This document shows positions 16,910 to 25,907 of a DNA stretch of 64,000 nucleotides, piece after piece. The notes below the pieces were generated by a model. The model was given only the letters and a program-made list of their open reading frames with translations. It did no database searches and was not told the DNA's origin. Origin of the DNA: Peptoniphilus sp. ING2-D1G (GTDB taxonomy: Bacteria; Bacillota; Clostridia; Tissierellales; Peptoniphilaceae); assembly GCA_000952975.1 (NCBI GenBank), contig LM997412.1:62001-126000 (forward strand), read 5' to 3'. The first letter of the stretch is position 1. Every line of letters starts with the position of its first letter. The translations under genes and the position numbers were made by a program.

Positions 16910-19213
16910 TTATAGAAATTCTGAAATTAACCTATAGCCTATTAGGACTGTGGTTTTGTGTTTTCCATCTTTAGGTCTTTTTCTTTTGATGGTAGCTTTA
17001 GACTCTAAAGATTGCTTAAAGGTTTTCATGCTTTCAAGGTAGTAGCCATTTTCTAAAGACCAAGACCTATATCTTTCATAAACTTCAGACGTTCTAACTT
17101 CATAGTCCTTTCCTTCCTCTAAGCAATCTTCCATAAAGATAGCTATCTTATCTGATTCCTTTTGGTATTTTAAAGTTGCATCTTTTACTGAATCGGGAAT
17201 AGTTAGTCCTTCTTTTTGTAAAAGTTTGTAGCCTTCAATAAGCCAGTTAAGGATTGCAGACTTTACTTCTTCTTTTGCAAATTCTGTTTTTAATGTTTTG
17301 TCTTGTTCCTCTTCAGTAAAATGCCTGTCAAAGGGAATGATGAGCATTCTTCCACTGGTAAATACAGTCACATCATTAACTATGGGTAGGTAGTTGGTGT
17401 TGATGTAGATTTTAAATTGAGGTTTAAAGTCAAAGGAGTTCTCATGTAGAAACCTCGCATTGATAGTGTCATTACCAGTAAGGCTTTTAACTTGTGCAAC
17501 ATTTAAGGGTAGTCCCTTGCCTGGTTCTGGAATATTTACAAAGCGTACTCCTGCAAGTCTAGCTATTTCTTCACTGGGTCCAGAACTATTTACTTTGTTT
17601 TTTAGAGCCAGTGTTTCAGGTCTTGATGCACAGGCATAAGTTCCAAGAACCTTTAATATGGATTCACAAAGAGTTCCTTTACCATTTCTTGTAGTCATTC
17701 CATAGAGGATTGCCATGCACTCATGCCTTGTATCTCCTGTAAGCCCATAACCTAATATCTTTTGTAGGAACTTAGCTTTTTCTTTATCTCCACTCATAAT
17801 TTCATCAATGTAGCTATTCCATCTCTCATTTAATGAGCTAGGATCATAAATAACATCAGCCATTTTGCTTAAATAGTCAGAACTTCTGTGTTCGTAAAAT
17901 TCCATAGTTCTTAGATTTAAAGTTCCATTGGCACAGTTTAGAAGGTAGGGGTCTTTATCGAAGTCGGAAACATTTAATGGATGATGAACCTCTGCATCTT
18001 TTAATACACTGACCCTATAACCTCTTGCTTGCCATCTGTTTGAGAATTTGACATAAGCCTTTCTTTTATGTTCATCTTCAATATCAAGGGCAAGGATATG
18101 AAGGAGATTTGCAAGATTCATACATAATTTCATAGCTTTTAAACTTCCAGTATCAGCTATCCAGATTCCATCTTCATAGAAATACCAGGCTTTCCTTTCA
18201 GGTACATAGCGAAGAGAATCTTTGTAAAAGTCTGCGAATATTTTTCCTGCACCTATATCTGTCCAAGAATACTTAGAAGATAAAGGAAGCCCCATTTCTT
18301 TTAACTTTTCAATAGATAAGTCAAACTCGATGCTTGGATCTATTCTTGAAATAGGTTTGTAGACTTCTTTTAAAGAGGAGATTGCTTTTTCAATGGTTAT
18401 TTCTCCGTAGGTTTTTCCTCCTCGTTTTTCATCCCACTTATCTCTAAAAAGTTCTGATTGCCTAAAGATTCTATCAATCTGGTCACTATTTCCACCTGCA
18501 TAAAAAGCGAGAATTGAAGTTAAAGCTAAGTCTGCCTCACTTGAAGAAGGGTAGGCTTTAATATTTCCAGTCCACAAATTTAAGAACTTTTCTTTATTCG
18601 TGGCATTAGATGCCTTTTCAATAACTTCCTCATCACTCAAATAGCTTTTAAAATTTTGCTTAGTAGATTTACTTTGCTTTTCTCTTTTCAGATATTTTTC
18701 TAAAAGCCATATTAGTCCTTCAGGTTCTTCTATAATCTCGCCTTCTTGATAAACATCACCTGTCACAGTTACAAATCGATTAGTAAAGCCAGCAACATAG
18801 ACTTCAACTTCTTTAGTCTTCATCTTGTAGATGTCCTTGTTGTAAATTATTGAGTTTGGTAGAAAAGTAAAGATTCTAAGTCCCTTACCACTTGGACTAA
18901 ATTCAATGTATGACTGTGGAAAATGGCTAATTATTTCCTTTGCTAAATCATTTAAAACTCCGTTGATTACACAGCCATCAACATCAATAGCTACAAGATT
19001 TTCATCGACTCTTATCCCAAGTCCATCATAGGAACTAAGCTTTTCAGTTGCTTTATCAAATGAGGTAAAAGTCTTTGGATTATTAACAGATGCATAGGCT
19101 TCTGTAATTGGATTAACAGGTATCTTTGTCTCCTTATTATTTCTTGTTTCATATTTCCATAAGCACCATCTTGCATTTTCTTTTAGATGTTCTGGTATAT
19201 TGTCTAAATTCAC
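16910..19213 (-). CDS. D5-type primase-helicase
   Basis: 767 aa from GTG 19213, behind AAAGGAGTAGAT. The N-terminal third resembles bifunctional primase/polymerase-like domains (ARWCLWKYETRNNKETKIPVNP; LVAIDVDGCV; SYIEFSPSGKGLRIF, an acidic pair then the SPSGKG motif). The middle has a D5_N-type segment (MKLCMNLANLLHILALD; YLLNCANGTLNLRTMEFYEH), and the C-terminal SF3-like helicase has the P-loop ILYGMTTRNGKGTLCESI and YINTNYLPIVNDVTVFTSGRMLIIPF. Such proteins start replication of phages, satellites and plasmids. It implies the island can replicate autonomously after excision. The repeat array lies directly upstream, where an origin would be expected. Confidence 0.9.
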   Translation of the reverse strand: MNLDNIPEHLKENARWCLWKYETRNNKETKIPVNPITEAYASVNNPKTFTSFDKATEKLSSYDGLGIRVDENLVAIDVDGCVINGVLNDLAKEIISHFPQSYIEFSPSGKGLRIFTFLPNSIIYNKDIYKMKTKEVEVYVAGFTNRFVTVTGDVYQEGEIIEEPEGLIWLLEKYLKREKQSKSTKQNFKSYLSDEEVIEKASNATNKEKFLNLWTGNIKAYPSSSEADLALTSILAFYAGGNSDQIDRIFRQSELFRDKWDEKRGGKTYGEITIEKAISSLKEVYKPISRIDPSIEFDLSIEKLKEMGLPLSSKYSWTDIGAGKIFADFYKDSLRYVPERKAWYFYEDGIWIADTGSLKAMKLCMNLANLLHILALDIEDEHKRKAYVKFSNRWQARGYRVSVLKDAEVHHPLNVSDFDKDPYLLNCANGTLNLRTMEFYEHRSSDYLSKMADVIYDPSSLNERWNSYIDEIMSGDKEKAKFLQKILGYGLTGDTRHECMAILYGMTTRNGKGTLCESILKVLGTYACASRPETLALKNKVNSSGPSEEIARLAGVRFVNIPEPGKGLPLNVAQVKSLTGNDTINARFLHENSFDFKPQFKIYINTNYLPIVNDVTVFTSGRMLIIPFDRHFTEEEQDKTLKTEFAKEEVKSAILNWLIEGYKLLQKEGLTIPDSVKDATLKYQKESDKIAIFMEDCLEEGKDYEVRTSEVYERYRSWSLENGYYLESMKTFKQSLESKATIKRKRPKDGKHKTTVLIGYRLISEFL

Positions 19214-19250
19214 ATATCTACTCCTTTCATATTTTTTTGAAGAAGAAATA

Positions 19251-19773
19251 TCCCTTCATATTCCTTGGGACAATTAGAAGAGTTTTGAGTAATCTTTTTG
19301 TCCCTAACTGTATAAGTAAGATTGAAGGCTAATATTCCGATTATTTAAAAAACATTTTTCCCTCCTAAGTCACGGGCAAAGAAATATATAACTTTGTAAA
19401 CCTAGTTAAGAAAAAATCTCCTTCTACTAGCCCTAAGACAATTTCGACTACTTTGAGTAGCTAATTTTTAAAATTCTTCTCCTAACAGACTAAGGACATT
19501 TTTGATACTTTTGAGTAATGAAAATTTATCCCTTCACTAGCCCTAGGACAAAATTAATAGTTTTGTTAGGTTTTTCTCCTCCTAAATCACAGGCAATGAA
19601 AACTATGAAGTTTTTAACCTCTTAGAAAAAATATTCTTCCCCTACTAGACTCAGGACATTTTTAATGCTTTTGATTAATATAAATTTCTCCTTCTATCTC
19701 TATAAGTAAGATTTAAGATAGTTTTTCCAGTTATTTAAAAAATATATTTCTCCCTCTACTAGTCCTAAGACAA
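19251..19773. repeat. array of about ten degenerate ~55-bp repeats
   Basis: Between the primase start and the divergent regulator there is no gene. On the minus strand a motif close to TTTGTCCTAGGNCTAGTAGA then AGGAGAAAT recurs about ten times, with cores near 19251, 19298, 19357, 19417, 19475, 19527, 19574, 19635, 19684 and 19746. Spacing varies from 47 to 62 bp, and two subtypes (CCTAGGRCTAGTAG and GCCYGTGAYTTAGGAGG) partly alternate. Spacers are AT-rich and not unique-length, so this is not a CRISPR. Position suggests iterons or a regulatory array for the primase. Confidence 0.75.
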
Positions 19774-19885
19774 AATGATGGGTTTTGATTAAAAAAAGAC
19801 GAAAATTAATCCGTCTTAGTAAATTTGTAAATATTAAGTTGTAAAATGCGGTCTAATATTATAGAAAAACTATACAAAGTGAAAT

Positions 19886-20080
19886 ATGGGATTTTCTTAT
19901 GATAAACTGTGGAAGAAATTGATAGATGAAGAAATGAATAAATTAGACCTACAAAAAGCCATAAAAACAACTCCTAGAACTATTGCTAAAATGGGAAGAG
20001 ATGAAAATGTAAGTATGGAAATACTTGGTAGAATTTGTAGACTTTATTTAAATCGGTGTTATAATGAATTTGTGTATTAA
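19886..20080 (+). CDS. short Cro/CI-type HTH regulator
   Basis: 64 aa: MGFSYDKLWKKLIDEEMNKL followed by DLQKAIKTTPRTIAKMGRDENVSMEILGRICRLY matches the compact HTH_26-like regulators whose usual form reads LWKLLIDK.M.K..L......S...(I)AKLG..E.VS...L.KIC. The C-terminus (LNRCYNEFVY) is slightly shorter than the usual ...CDIGDI(M)EF tail. It is divergent from the primase gene across the repeat array and probably controls it, like a lysogeny-type repressor or excision regulator. It marks the right side of the island. Confidence 0.75.
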   Translation: MGFSYDKLWKKLIDEEMNKLDLQKAIKTTPRTIAKMGRDENVSMEILGRICRLYLNRCYNEFVY

Positions 20081-20210
20081 ATATCTGAATAAGGCTGTTT
20101 AGGTATTTGAAAAGGTTTACACGTGACAAGGCTTTGGTGTAAATTAAAGTCTATTAATTATTACAGGCTCATATAGGATTTAATGGGTCATTTAGAAGGA
20201 GATGGGATAG

Positions 20211-23200
20211 TTGAAAAAAAGATTCATATTTAAGGTCATTGTTTTTTTGTCAATATTTATGGCAATGTCATCCTTTAATGCTTATGCTGAGGAAATTGCA
20301 AATTTAGAATCTGTTGTAAAACCAATAGAAGATTTAAATGTAGAAACTATGGAGTCAGTTAATTCAGTTTCAGAAGACCTAAATGCAAGGGGTTATTCCC
20401 TTAAAGGAAGTTCTTTAGAAATTCGATCTTTTGAGGATTTAAAGCCGAATTTGGAATACAAATCTGTTCCAATAAGAGACGGCAGCAGCGATTTAATTGA
20501 GAGATTGGTTTTAAAAGGTGGAAATTATGAAATCGTTTCAAATTTTGAAATTAATTTAGATGATCCATTTTTCAGTGGCAAGGAAGAAGCCATAAGATAT
20601 GGATTAATTTCTGCAATAGAAAATATTTCTATAAATGGGAATGGTCATACCGTATCTTTTAAGCAAAATAAAGCGGTTGCACTTTTCAGCTTAGTGAATT
20701 GTCCTGAATATATAATTGAAAATCTAAAAGTATCATATCCCGGAGATGTATCGGGTTTCGGATTTGCACAAATGTTAAAGTCTAAGGATAATGATACAGG
20801 ACTTGCAAAAGCAACAGGACTTGTAAAGAATGTCGAAATAAATGTAGGCGGAAATATAAATCCTTTAGAGGTTAATGGACAAGAAGTTTGGTCCAATCAT
20901 TTCATCGGTCAATACAAAGGTGTAATGTCAACAGGGTTTTCATGGTATATTCAAAATACCGATATCGAAAATATAGATATAAATATCAATGGAAATATTG
21001 GTGATACTAGTAGACCGACAGTAGAAACAGATATGGTTGCAGCGTACGGATTTACACATCATTTCGGAAATGTTGCGTATACAAAAGATTATAATGCTTC
21101 TACATGGGAAAGGTTACATAATCAAGGAGACCCCAGCGTATTAAAAGATGCAGGGCATATTATCGGATTAAATATAAATGTAGGCGGTAATATTCAAGCC
21201 TACGGAAATAATACGGGATATTCTGCCGGTGTAGGACAGGATATGGCTTCTGCTTGGATGGAAAATATTAATGTCAAAATTACAGGAAATATAATTACCG
21301 ATTTAGTCGGAAACAGCACAAATATTCCCTATTCCTACACCACACCCTATGCTTTCGGGTTTTCCGATGAATTGATGAACCTAACGGATTCCTCATTAGA
21401 AGTAAACAATATCATATTTAACGGTGAAAATTTGCCTGAATCTTCTGATCTTGTCTTGATAGGAGCCACGGCAAATAATAATTCTACGGGAAATTATATC
21501 AATATTAAAAATAATAATATAAATGTTAGGGGTAAGATTGAAGGAAAATCAAATCAAAATATTTTATCATCTATTGGACTTAACAACGGTTGGAACTCAA
21601 GAGGAACAGACGGAGTAAATTGGATACATGTGAACGAAAACAACAATTATTATGTCGGTCAAATTGATTTAAAAAGTGATAAGATTATAGAATTTAGTGC
21701 TTTGGGTAAAAAATGGCGCACGGGTCAAAATCCGCTGGGAAGTCAGATATTACCGGAAGCATCTTTAAAGGATAATAAAGTCAGAGTCGGCGATATAAAT
21801 ATCGTATCTTCAGGAACGGTGAGCACAGCCTTATTGATGTTAAACTCAAGTAATGCCAAAAATAATACCTTAGATTATGGAAATATAAATATCAAAGGAA
21901 ATAGAACGAGTTTTTACGGCATGGGTAACTTGCAAAACAAACAGCCGACAACAAATTTTTATGAAAATATAGCAGAAAATAATCATGTTACAATGAAAGA
22001 CTTAAATATTGAAACGAAAGAAGCACCTTATATTTCGATGATGGTAGGATTTCAGGATAAAGAACAAGAACTGAAAAACTCCACAGTAAATGTAGGCAAA
22101 GTAAGTATTAAGTTAGATAATAACAGTCAAAATAGTTATATGGGAGGCATTGCGGGTGTTTCTAAAGATATTATAGATTCCTGTAGAGTTTTTGCGGGTT
22201 CTGTAAAAATAGAAAATACAGGAAACAAAAATATTTATTTTGGGCTGGGTGCATCAAGAGCGGATGGCACAAATATAAAGAATTCAGGAGTTTTTGTAGA
22301 TAGTGATATAGATATTAAAAGCCCAACCTTGTATGGTGGAGGATTTATAGGATTTTCTAAAGGTTCAACTATTGAAGGAAATGATTTTCAATTAGATGGG
22401 AAAAATAATATTCAATTAAATAAGGGAATTTATGGAGGATTTGGAGGTTGGTTATCTAATTCAACCATCAAGAACAACTCTTCATTAATTCTAAATGATT
22501 TTGCTCCCTTTGCAGGATATGCCAATGGAGGAATTATTACAGGAGCAGCTCACTATGTAAAGGAAAAAGCTCCTCAATATTTTTCTGCCCTGCTTTTTAG
22601 TGGAGAAGATAATCCTAAAATAATTAACTCTACTCTACTTGTAGAAAAGGAATTTGAAGACACCATATTGTATCGTAAGGATTCAATCTCCGAAGATAGC
22701 GGAAATAATTACCTGGTAGTCGTAGATGGCGGTAGTGATTTTAACAGGACAGCTTATAAGGTAGCGGAAACTGTTTCAACATCAGAGGAAATGGGAGAGG
22801 AAGTTCCCGTGTTTAAAAAGACAGGTGAACCCGTAGGCAAAATCAACATAAAAGAAAGAACTTTTCAAGATAGATATTGGAATGTTGATGTAGCGCCCTA
22901 TGAAGTTGGCAATGAAGAAAATAATTTTGATTATATGATAAAAAATCAAGCAGGGCCAATAAAAGCATTCGGCATTGACAGCAATAAAATTGTATCTGCT
23001 AACGGAACGAAAGCAATTTTGCATGATTACTATCACAGACATGCGGGTTTGATGTCAGATACAGGTATAGTGTACGATTTACTTGGCATAAGGGGAGATT
23101 CAACAGATGAAGATGACAATCCCATAGTCCCGATAAATCCGCAAATCCCGCTTGTTCCACTAGAACCTGCATTATATGAAAGATCTGAGGGTTCATCTAT

Positions 23201-23882
23201 TAAGATTACTTCACTAAATAAAAACGATCACTATCAATATTTAATAGGTTATGAAGATCAAACTTTCAGAGCAGAAAACAATATGACCAGACAAGAAGTT
23301 ACGGTGATGTTTTCAAGATTATTGGAAAACAGACCGGAAAAAGGCAGAATTTACAGCAGAGATTACAAGGACGTACCCGACAGTTTATGGTCGGTAACAG
23401 CTATAAGTTATATGAGCAAGCTTGGAATAATAAAGGGATATCCCGACGGAAATTTCAAGCCTAACGGCAGTATAACCAGAGCGGAGTTTGCAGCCATAGC
23501 ATCAAGGTTTGATAATTTAACTGTAGGAGATAAAACATTTATAGATGTGAGTGCGGATCATTGGGCATATGATTCAATAAAAAAAGCGGCAAAAGCAGGT
23601 TGGATATCAGGGTATCCTGACGGGACATTCAAACCGGATCAACCCATAACCAGAGCTGAAGTCGTGACAATAACTAACAGAATGCTCAACAGATATGCAG
23701 ATGAGGACTATGTGGAGAGCCACAGGGAAAAAATAATAAATTATATAGATTTAGACAATACCCATTGGGCATATTATCCCATAGTTGAAGCGACAAACGG
23801 TCATGAATTCAAAAGAAAGTCCAATGGAAAGGACGAACTGTGGTTAGAAATAACAGATAAATCCTTCGTATATGATAAATAG
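20211..23882 (+). CDS. SLH-anchored repetitive surface protein, possible adhesin
   Basis: 1223 aa from TTG 20211 behind GAAGGAGATGG. A signal peptide (KKRFIFKVIVFLSIFMAMSSFNAYA) covers residues 1-27. Residues ~110-800 consist of short irregular repeats built on IxVGGNI / INxxGNI / NNSxxVxNI strands with many Asn and Gly, which suggests a right-handed beta-helix stalk. Three SLH domains follow (~1005-1165: GYEDQTFRAENNMTRQE, GYPDGNFKPNGSITRAEFAA, GYPDGTFKPDQPITRAEVV) and a partial fourth (YIDLDNTHWAYYPI). It should be displayed on the cell surface. The role as adhesin is inference. It starts 130 bp after the island. Confidence 0.85.
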   Translation: MKKRFIFKVIVFLSIFMAMSSFNAYAEEIANLESVVKPIEDLNVETMESVNSVSEDLNARGYSLKGSSLEIRSFEDLKPNLEYKSVPIRDGSSDLIERLVLKGGNYEIVSNFEINLDDPFFSGKEEAIRYGLISAIENISINGNGHTVSFKQNKAVALFSLVNCPEYIIENLKVSYPGDVSGFGFAQMLKSKDNDTGLAKATGLVKNVEINVGGNINPLEVNGQEVWSNHFIGQYKGVMSTGFSWYIQNTDIENIDININGNIGDTSRPTVETDMVAAYGFTHHFGNVAYTKDYNASTWERLHNQGDPSVLKDAGHIIGLNINVGGNIQAYGNNTGYSAGVGQDMASAWMENINVKITGNIITDLVGNSTNIPYSYTTPYAFGFSDELMNLTDSSLEVNNIIFNGENLPESSDLVLIGATANNNSTGNYINIKNNNINVRGKIEGKSNQNILSSIGLNNGWNSRGTDGVNWIHVNENNNYYVGQIDLKSDKIIEFSALGKKWRTGQNPLGSQILPEASLKDNKVRVGDINIVSSGTVSTALLMLNSSNAKNNTLDYGNINIKGNRTSFYGMGNLQNKQPTTNFYENIAENNHVTMKDLNIETKEAPYISMMVGFQDKEQELKNSTVNVGKVSIKLDNNSQNSYMGGIAGVSKDIIDSCRVFAGSVKIENTGNKNIYFGLGASRADGTNIKNSGVFVDSDIDIKSPTLYGGGFIGFSKGSTIEGNDFQLDGKNNIQLNKGIYGGFGGWLSNSTIKNNSSLILNDFAPFAGYANGGIITGAAHYVKEKAPQYFSALLFSGEDNPKIINSTLLVEKEFEDTILYRKDSISEDSGNNYLVVVDGGSDFNRTAYKVAETVSTSEEMGEEVPVFKKTGEPVGKINIKERTFQDRYWNVDVAPYEVGNEENNFDYMIKNQAGPIKAFGIDSNKIVSANGTKAILHDYYHRHAGLMSDTGIVYDLLGIRGDSTDEDDNPIVPINPQIPLVPLEPALYERSEGSSIKITSLNKNDHYQYLIGYEDQTFRAENNMTRQEVTVMFSRLLENRPEKGRIYSRDYKDVPDSLWSVTAISYMSKLGIIKGYPDGNFKPNGSITRAEFAAIASRFDNLTVGDKTFIDVSADHWAYDSIKKAAKAGWISGYPDGTFKPDQPITRAEVVTITNRMLNRYADEDYVESHREKIINYIDLDNTHWAYYPIVEATNGHEFKRKSNGKDELWLEITDKSFVYDK

Positions 23883-24087
23883 AGATTTCTATTTTGGTAG
23901 TGTAAAAAGTTTTGTGTATCAGCTCCTCCTGATAGGATGTGAGCTGATATTTTTTTAGATATCTTAAAATTTAATAAATTTTAAAATCCAATATTCTTGG
24001 ATCTTTGTAACCCAATTTTGGAATAATAAAACTGAAGGTCAAGTTTTGTATAATATTTCACCTTTTTATTATTGTTGAGGCAAAAAA

Positions 24088-25365
24088 TTAGATTCTGCCT
24101 TCAAAGTATATTGTTAGTTGGGATAATATCTGATCCCATCCTCGAATTCTTGATGTCCACTTGATTGAAGCATCTACCATTGTCAGATACAAGCTTTTTT
24201 GTAGGGCGTAATCATTTGGAAATATTGTCTTGTTTTTTGTAACTTTTCTTAACTATCTATTGAAATTTTCCATGGCATTTGTAGTGTATATTAGCTTTCT
24301 TATGCCTTCTGGATATTTGAAATATGTGGATAGTTCTGTCCAGTTGTTTCTCCATGAGCTTACACACATTGGATATTTTTTGCCCCATTTATCTTCAAAG
24401 ATATCTAAATTAGTTCTAGCAAGCTCTTCTGTAGGAGCTTTTTATACAGTTTTTAGATCTTTCATTAGTTCTTTTATGTCTTTGTATGATACATATTTTG
24501 CCATTTTTCTTATTTGGTGTATAATACATTTTTGTATTTCTGCTTTGGGATAGACTGCCTCTATAGCTTCACTAAATCCTGATAAGTTATCTGTTGAAAC
24601 TATGAACACATCTTCTAATCCTCTTTCTTTTGGCTGATTTAAGACTAAGAGCCAGTATTTGCTTGATTCATTTCCTCCTACCCACATACCTAATATTTCT
24701 TTAAAACCTTCTAGATTATATGCTAAGGCTATATACACTGCTTTTTTTATTACTATGTTGTTTTCTCTTACATGGTAGTGGATAGCATCAAGAAATACCA
24801 TTGGATAAAGTCGTTCTAGTGGTCTATTTTGCCATTCTTCTATGGTTGGCAGTATCTTATTTGTTATTTTACTTACCATCCCTTCAGATAGTCCAAAACC
24901 GTATATATTCTTTATGTCACTTGATATATCTCTTGTTGTCAGAGCCTGCCCAGCCAATAATGTCCAACGAGGTTACGAGTTGTAGACATTATTAGGCGAG
25001 GGTATACCTTTTGCATACATGGATATTATTTGATTTTCTGTGTTTGATATATCTTTTTCATATTTTTTTAATACTTGTGGTTCAAAAGCCTCTTCTCTAT
25101 CTCTTGGTATATCAAGATCAATATTTCCATAAGATGATTTAACAATTTTCTTACTTGAACCATTTCTAGTGTTTAGTGATAATGGCTTTTCACCATATTC
25201 ATAGTCTAAATGCTTATCTAATTCTGCTTTTAGCAAATGCTTAATTGTATTGCCTAAAAGGTCTTTTAGTGCTTCTTGTAGGTCCTGTACTGTTTCTGGC
25301 TGGTATTCTTCGATTAACATTTTATAGATTTTGTTTAATCTTGTTTCTGGTCTTTTTCTTGGCAT
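24088..25365 (-). pseudogene. IS256-family transposase, inactivated
   Basis: The minus-strand frame from ATG 25365 encodes a Mutator-family transposase (MPRKRPETRLNKIYKMLIEE ... TRNGSSKKIVKSSYGNIDLDIPRDR ... FVSTDNLSGFSEAIEAVYP ... IIHQIRKMAKYVSYKDIKE ... YTTNAMENFNR ... LTIYFEGRI). DDE catalytic regions are recognisable (FLDAIHYHVRE; STDNLSGF; NAMENFN). It is broken by a 63-bp palindromic insertion with a stop at 24943-25005, a stop replacing Tyr at about 24444, and TAG replacing Gln just after ENFNR. All parts remain in one frame, so decay is by point changes and one insertion. Confidence 0.9.
24943..25005. repeat. 63-bp palindromic insertion in transposase gene
   Basis: IS256 transposases read AKG(M)TTRDIS here; this one has 21 extra codons between AKG and TTRDIS. 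The extra DNA is an inverted repeat (GCCAATAATGTC ... GACATTATTAGGC) around a ~20-nt loop. It keeps the frame but brings in a TAA. See findings. Confidence 0.7.
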
Positions 25366-25431
25366 ATTAAAATCCTCCTGATTAAGATTATCTTATCAGG
25401 AGGATTAGTCATACACAAACTATTTCACAGT

Positions 25432-25527
25432 CTCAAAAACTTAATGGAGCTTAATACTAGACCTAGAAAATGTCTGAATTGTCAAACTCCATTTGATTTG
25501 TTTATGCACGAACTTAGTTTGATTTAA
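25432..25527 (+). pseudogene. IS30-family transposase, C-terminal remnant
   Basis: The frame LKNLMELNTRPRKCLNCQTPFDLFMHELSLI and a stop is the end of an IS30-type transposase (consensus LN.RPRK.L...TP...F). The DNA after the stop, GTGTCGCAATATTATTTGCAA, resembles IS30 family ends. The upstream part was lost where the IS256-type element now abuts it. Confidence 0.75.
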
Positions 25528-25544
25528 GTGTCGCAATATTATTT

Positions 25545-25679
25545 GCAATTCATCGTGTACATATTCCAGTGCTAAAGGAAATAAGTCAAGTTTTTAAGAC
25601 TTTATATCCTCAATTTTCAAAGCCTTTAAAGGTTATCTATGATAGTCATAAAACCATCTTGCCTCAATTTAAAGTCTAA
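25545..25679 (+). pseudogene. unidentified coding remnant beside IS30 end
   Basis: A 44-codon open frame without a start (HRVHIPVLKEISQVFKTLYP then QFSKPLKVIYDSHKTILPQF and a stop) looks protein-like and begins where the IS30 end finishes. It may be the tail of the gene that the IS30 copy interrupted. I do not recognise the family. Confidence 0.35.
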
Positions 25680-25693
25680 TTATAATCAAAATA

Positions 25694-25728
25694 AAAAGGC
25701 TAAAAACATTTATATTCTTAGCCTTTTC
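25694..25728 (+). terminator. rho-independent terminator
   Basis: AAAAGGCTAA / TTAGCCTTTT stem with a 14-nt loop, after the coding remnant at 25545-25679. Confidence 0.75.
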
Positions 25729-25806
25729 TCTTGCCACCCAAAGACTCTCTAAATTAGTTTTTAAAAATCCCTAATTCAACGAGCCTTTAGGTGTTCGTTC
25801 TTTTTT

Positions 25807-25882
25807 GTAGGGCGGATGTCTTCGTCAGCCCGTCATATTTTGTCGAATTATAATTCGGGACGATGAAGGCATCGTACCCTAC
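25807..25882. repeat. dispersed hairpin repeat (GTAGGG...CCCTAC type)
   Basis: Arms GTAGGGCGGATGTCTTCGTC and GACGATGAAGGCATCGTACC (then CTAC) form a ~27-bp imperfect stem with AGCCCG/CGGG continuing inwards. Related copies occur at 32484, 63783 and 63945, all intergenic. Confidence 0.8.
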
Positions 25883-25907
25883 ACATTTTCATATTTGTAT
25901 TCGTTTT

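Larger units (their letters stand above)
23896..25431 (-). mobile_element. decayed IS256-family insertion sequence
   Basis: Terminal inverted repeats GTGTAAAAAGTTTTGTGTAT (from 23900) and, on the minus strand, CTGTGAAATAGTTTGTGTAT (to about 25430) flank a Mutator-type transposase gene on the minus strand. The ends are about 70% matched and I see no intact target duplication. Inside each end there is also a CTCCTGAT-containing hairpin. The transposase carries stops, so the element is probably immobile. Confidence 0.85.

Noticed and set aside
19251..19773. CRISPR array
   Set aside because: Repeats are degenerate, spacing varies between 47 and 62 bp, the between-repeat parts are AT-rich low-complexity sequence, and there are no cas genes in the window.
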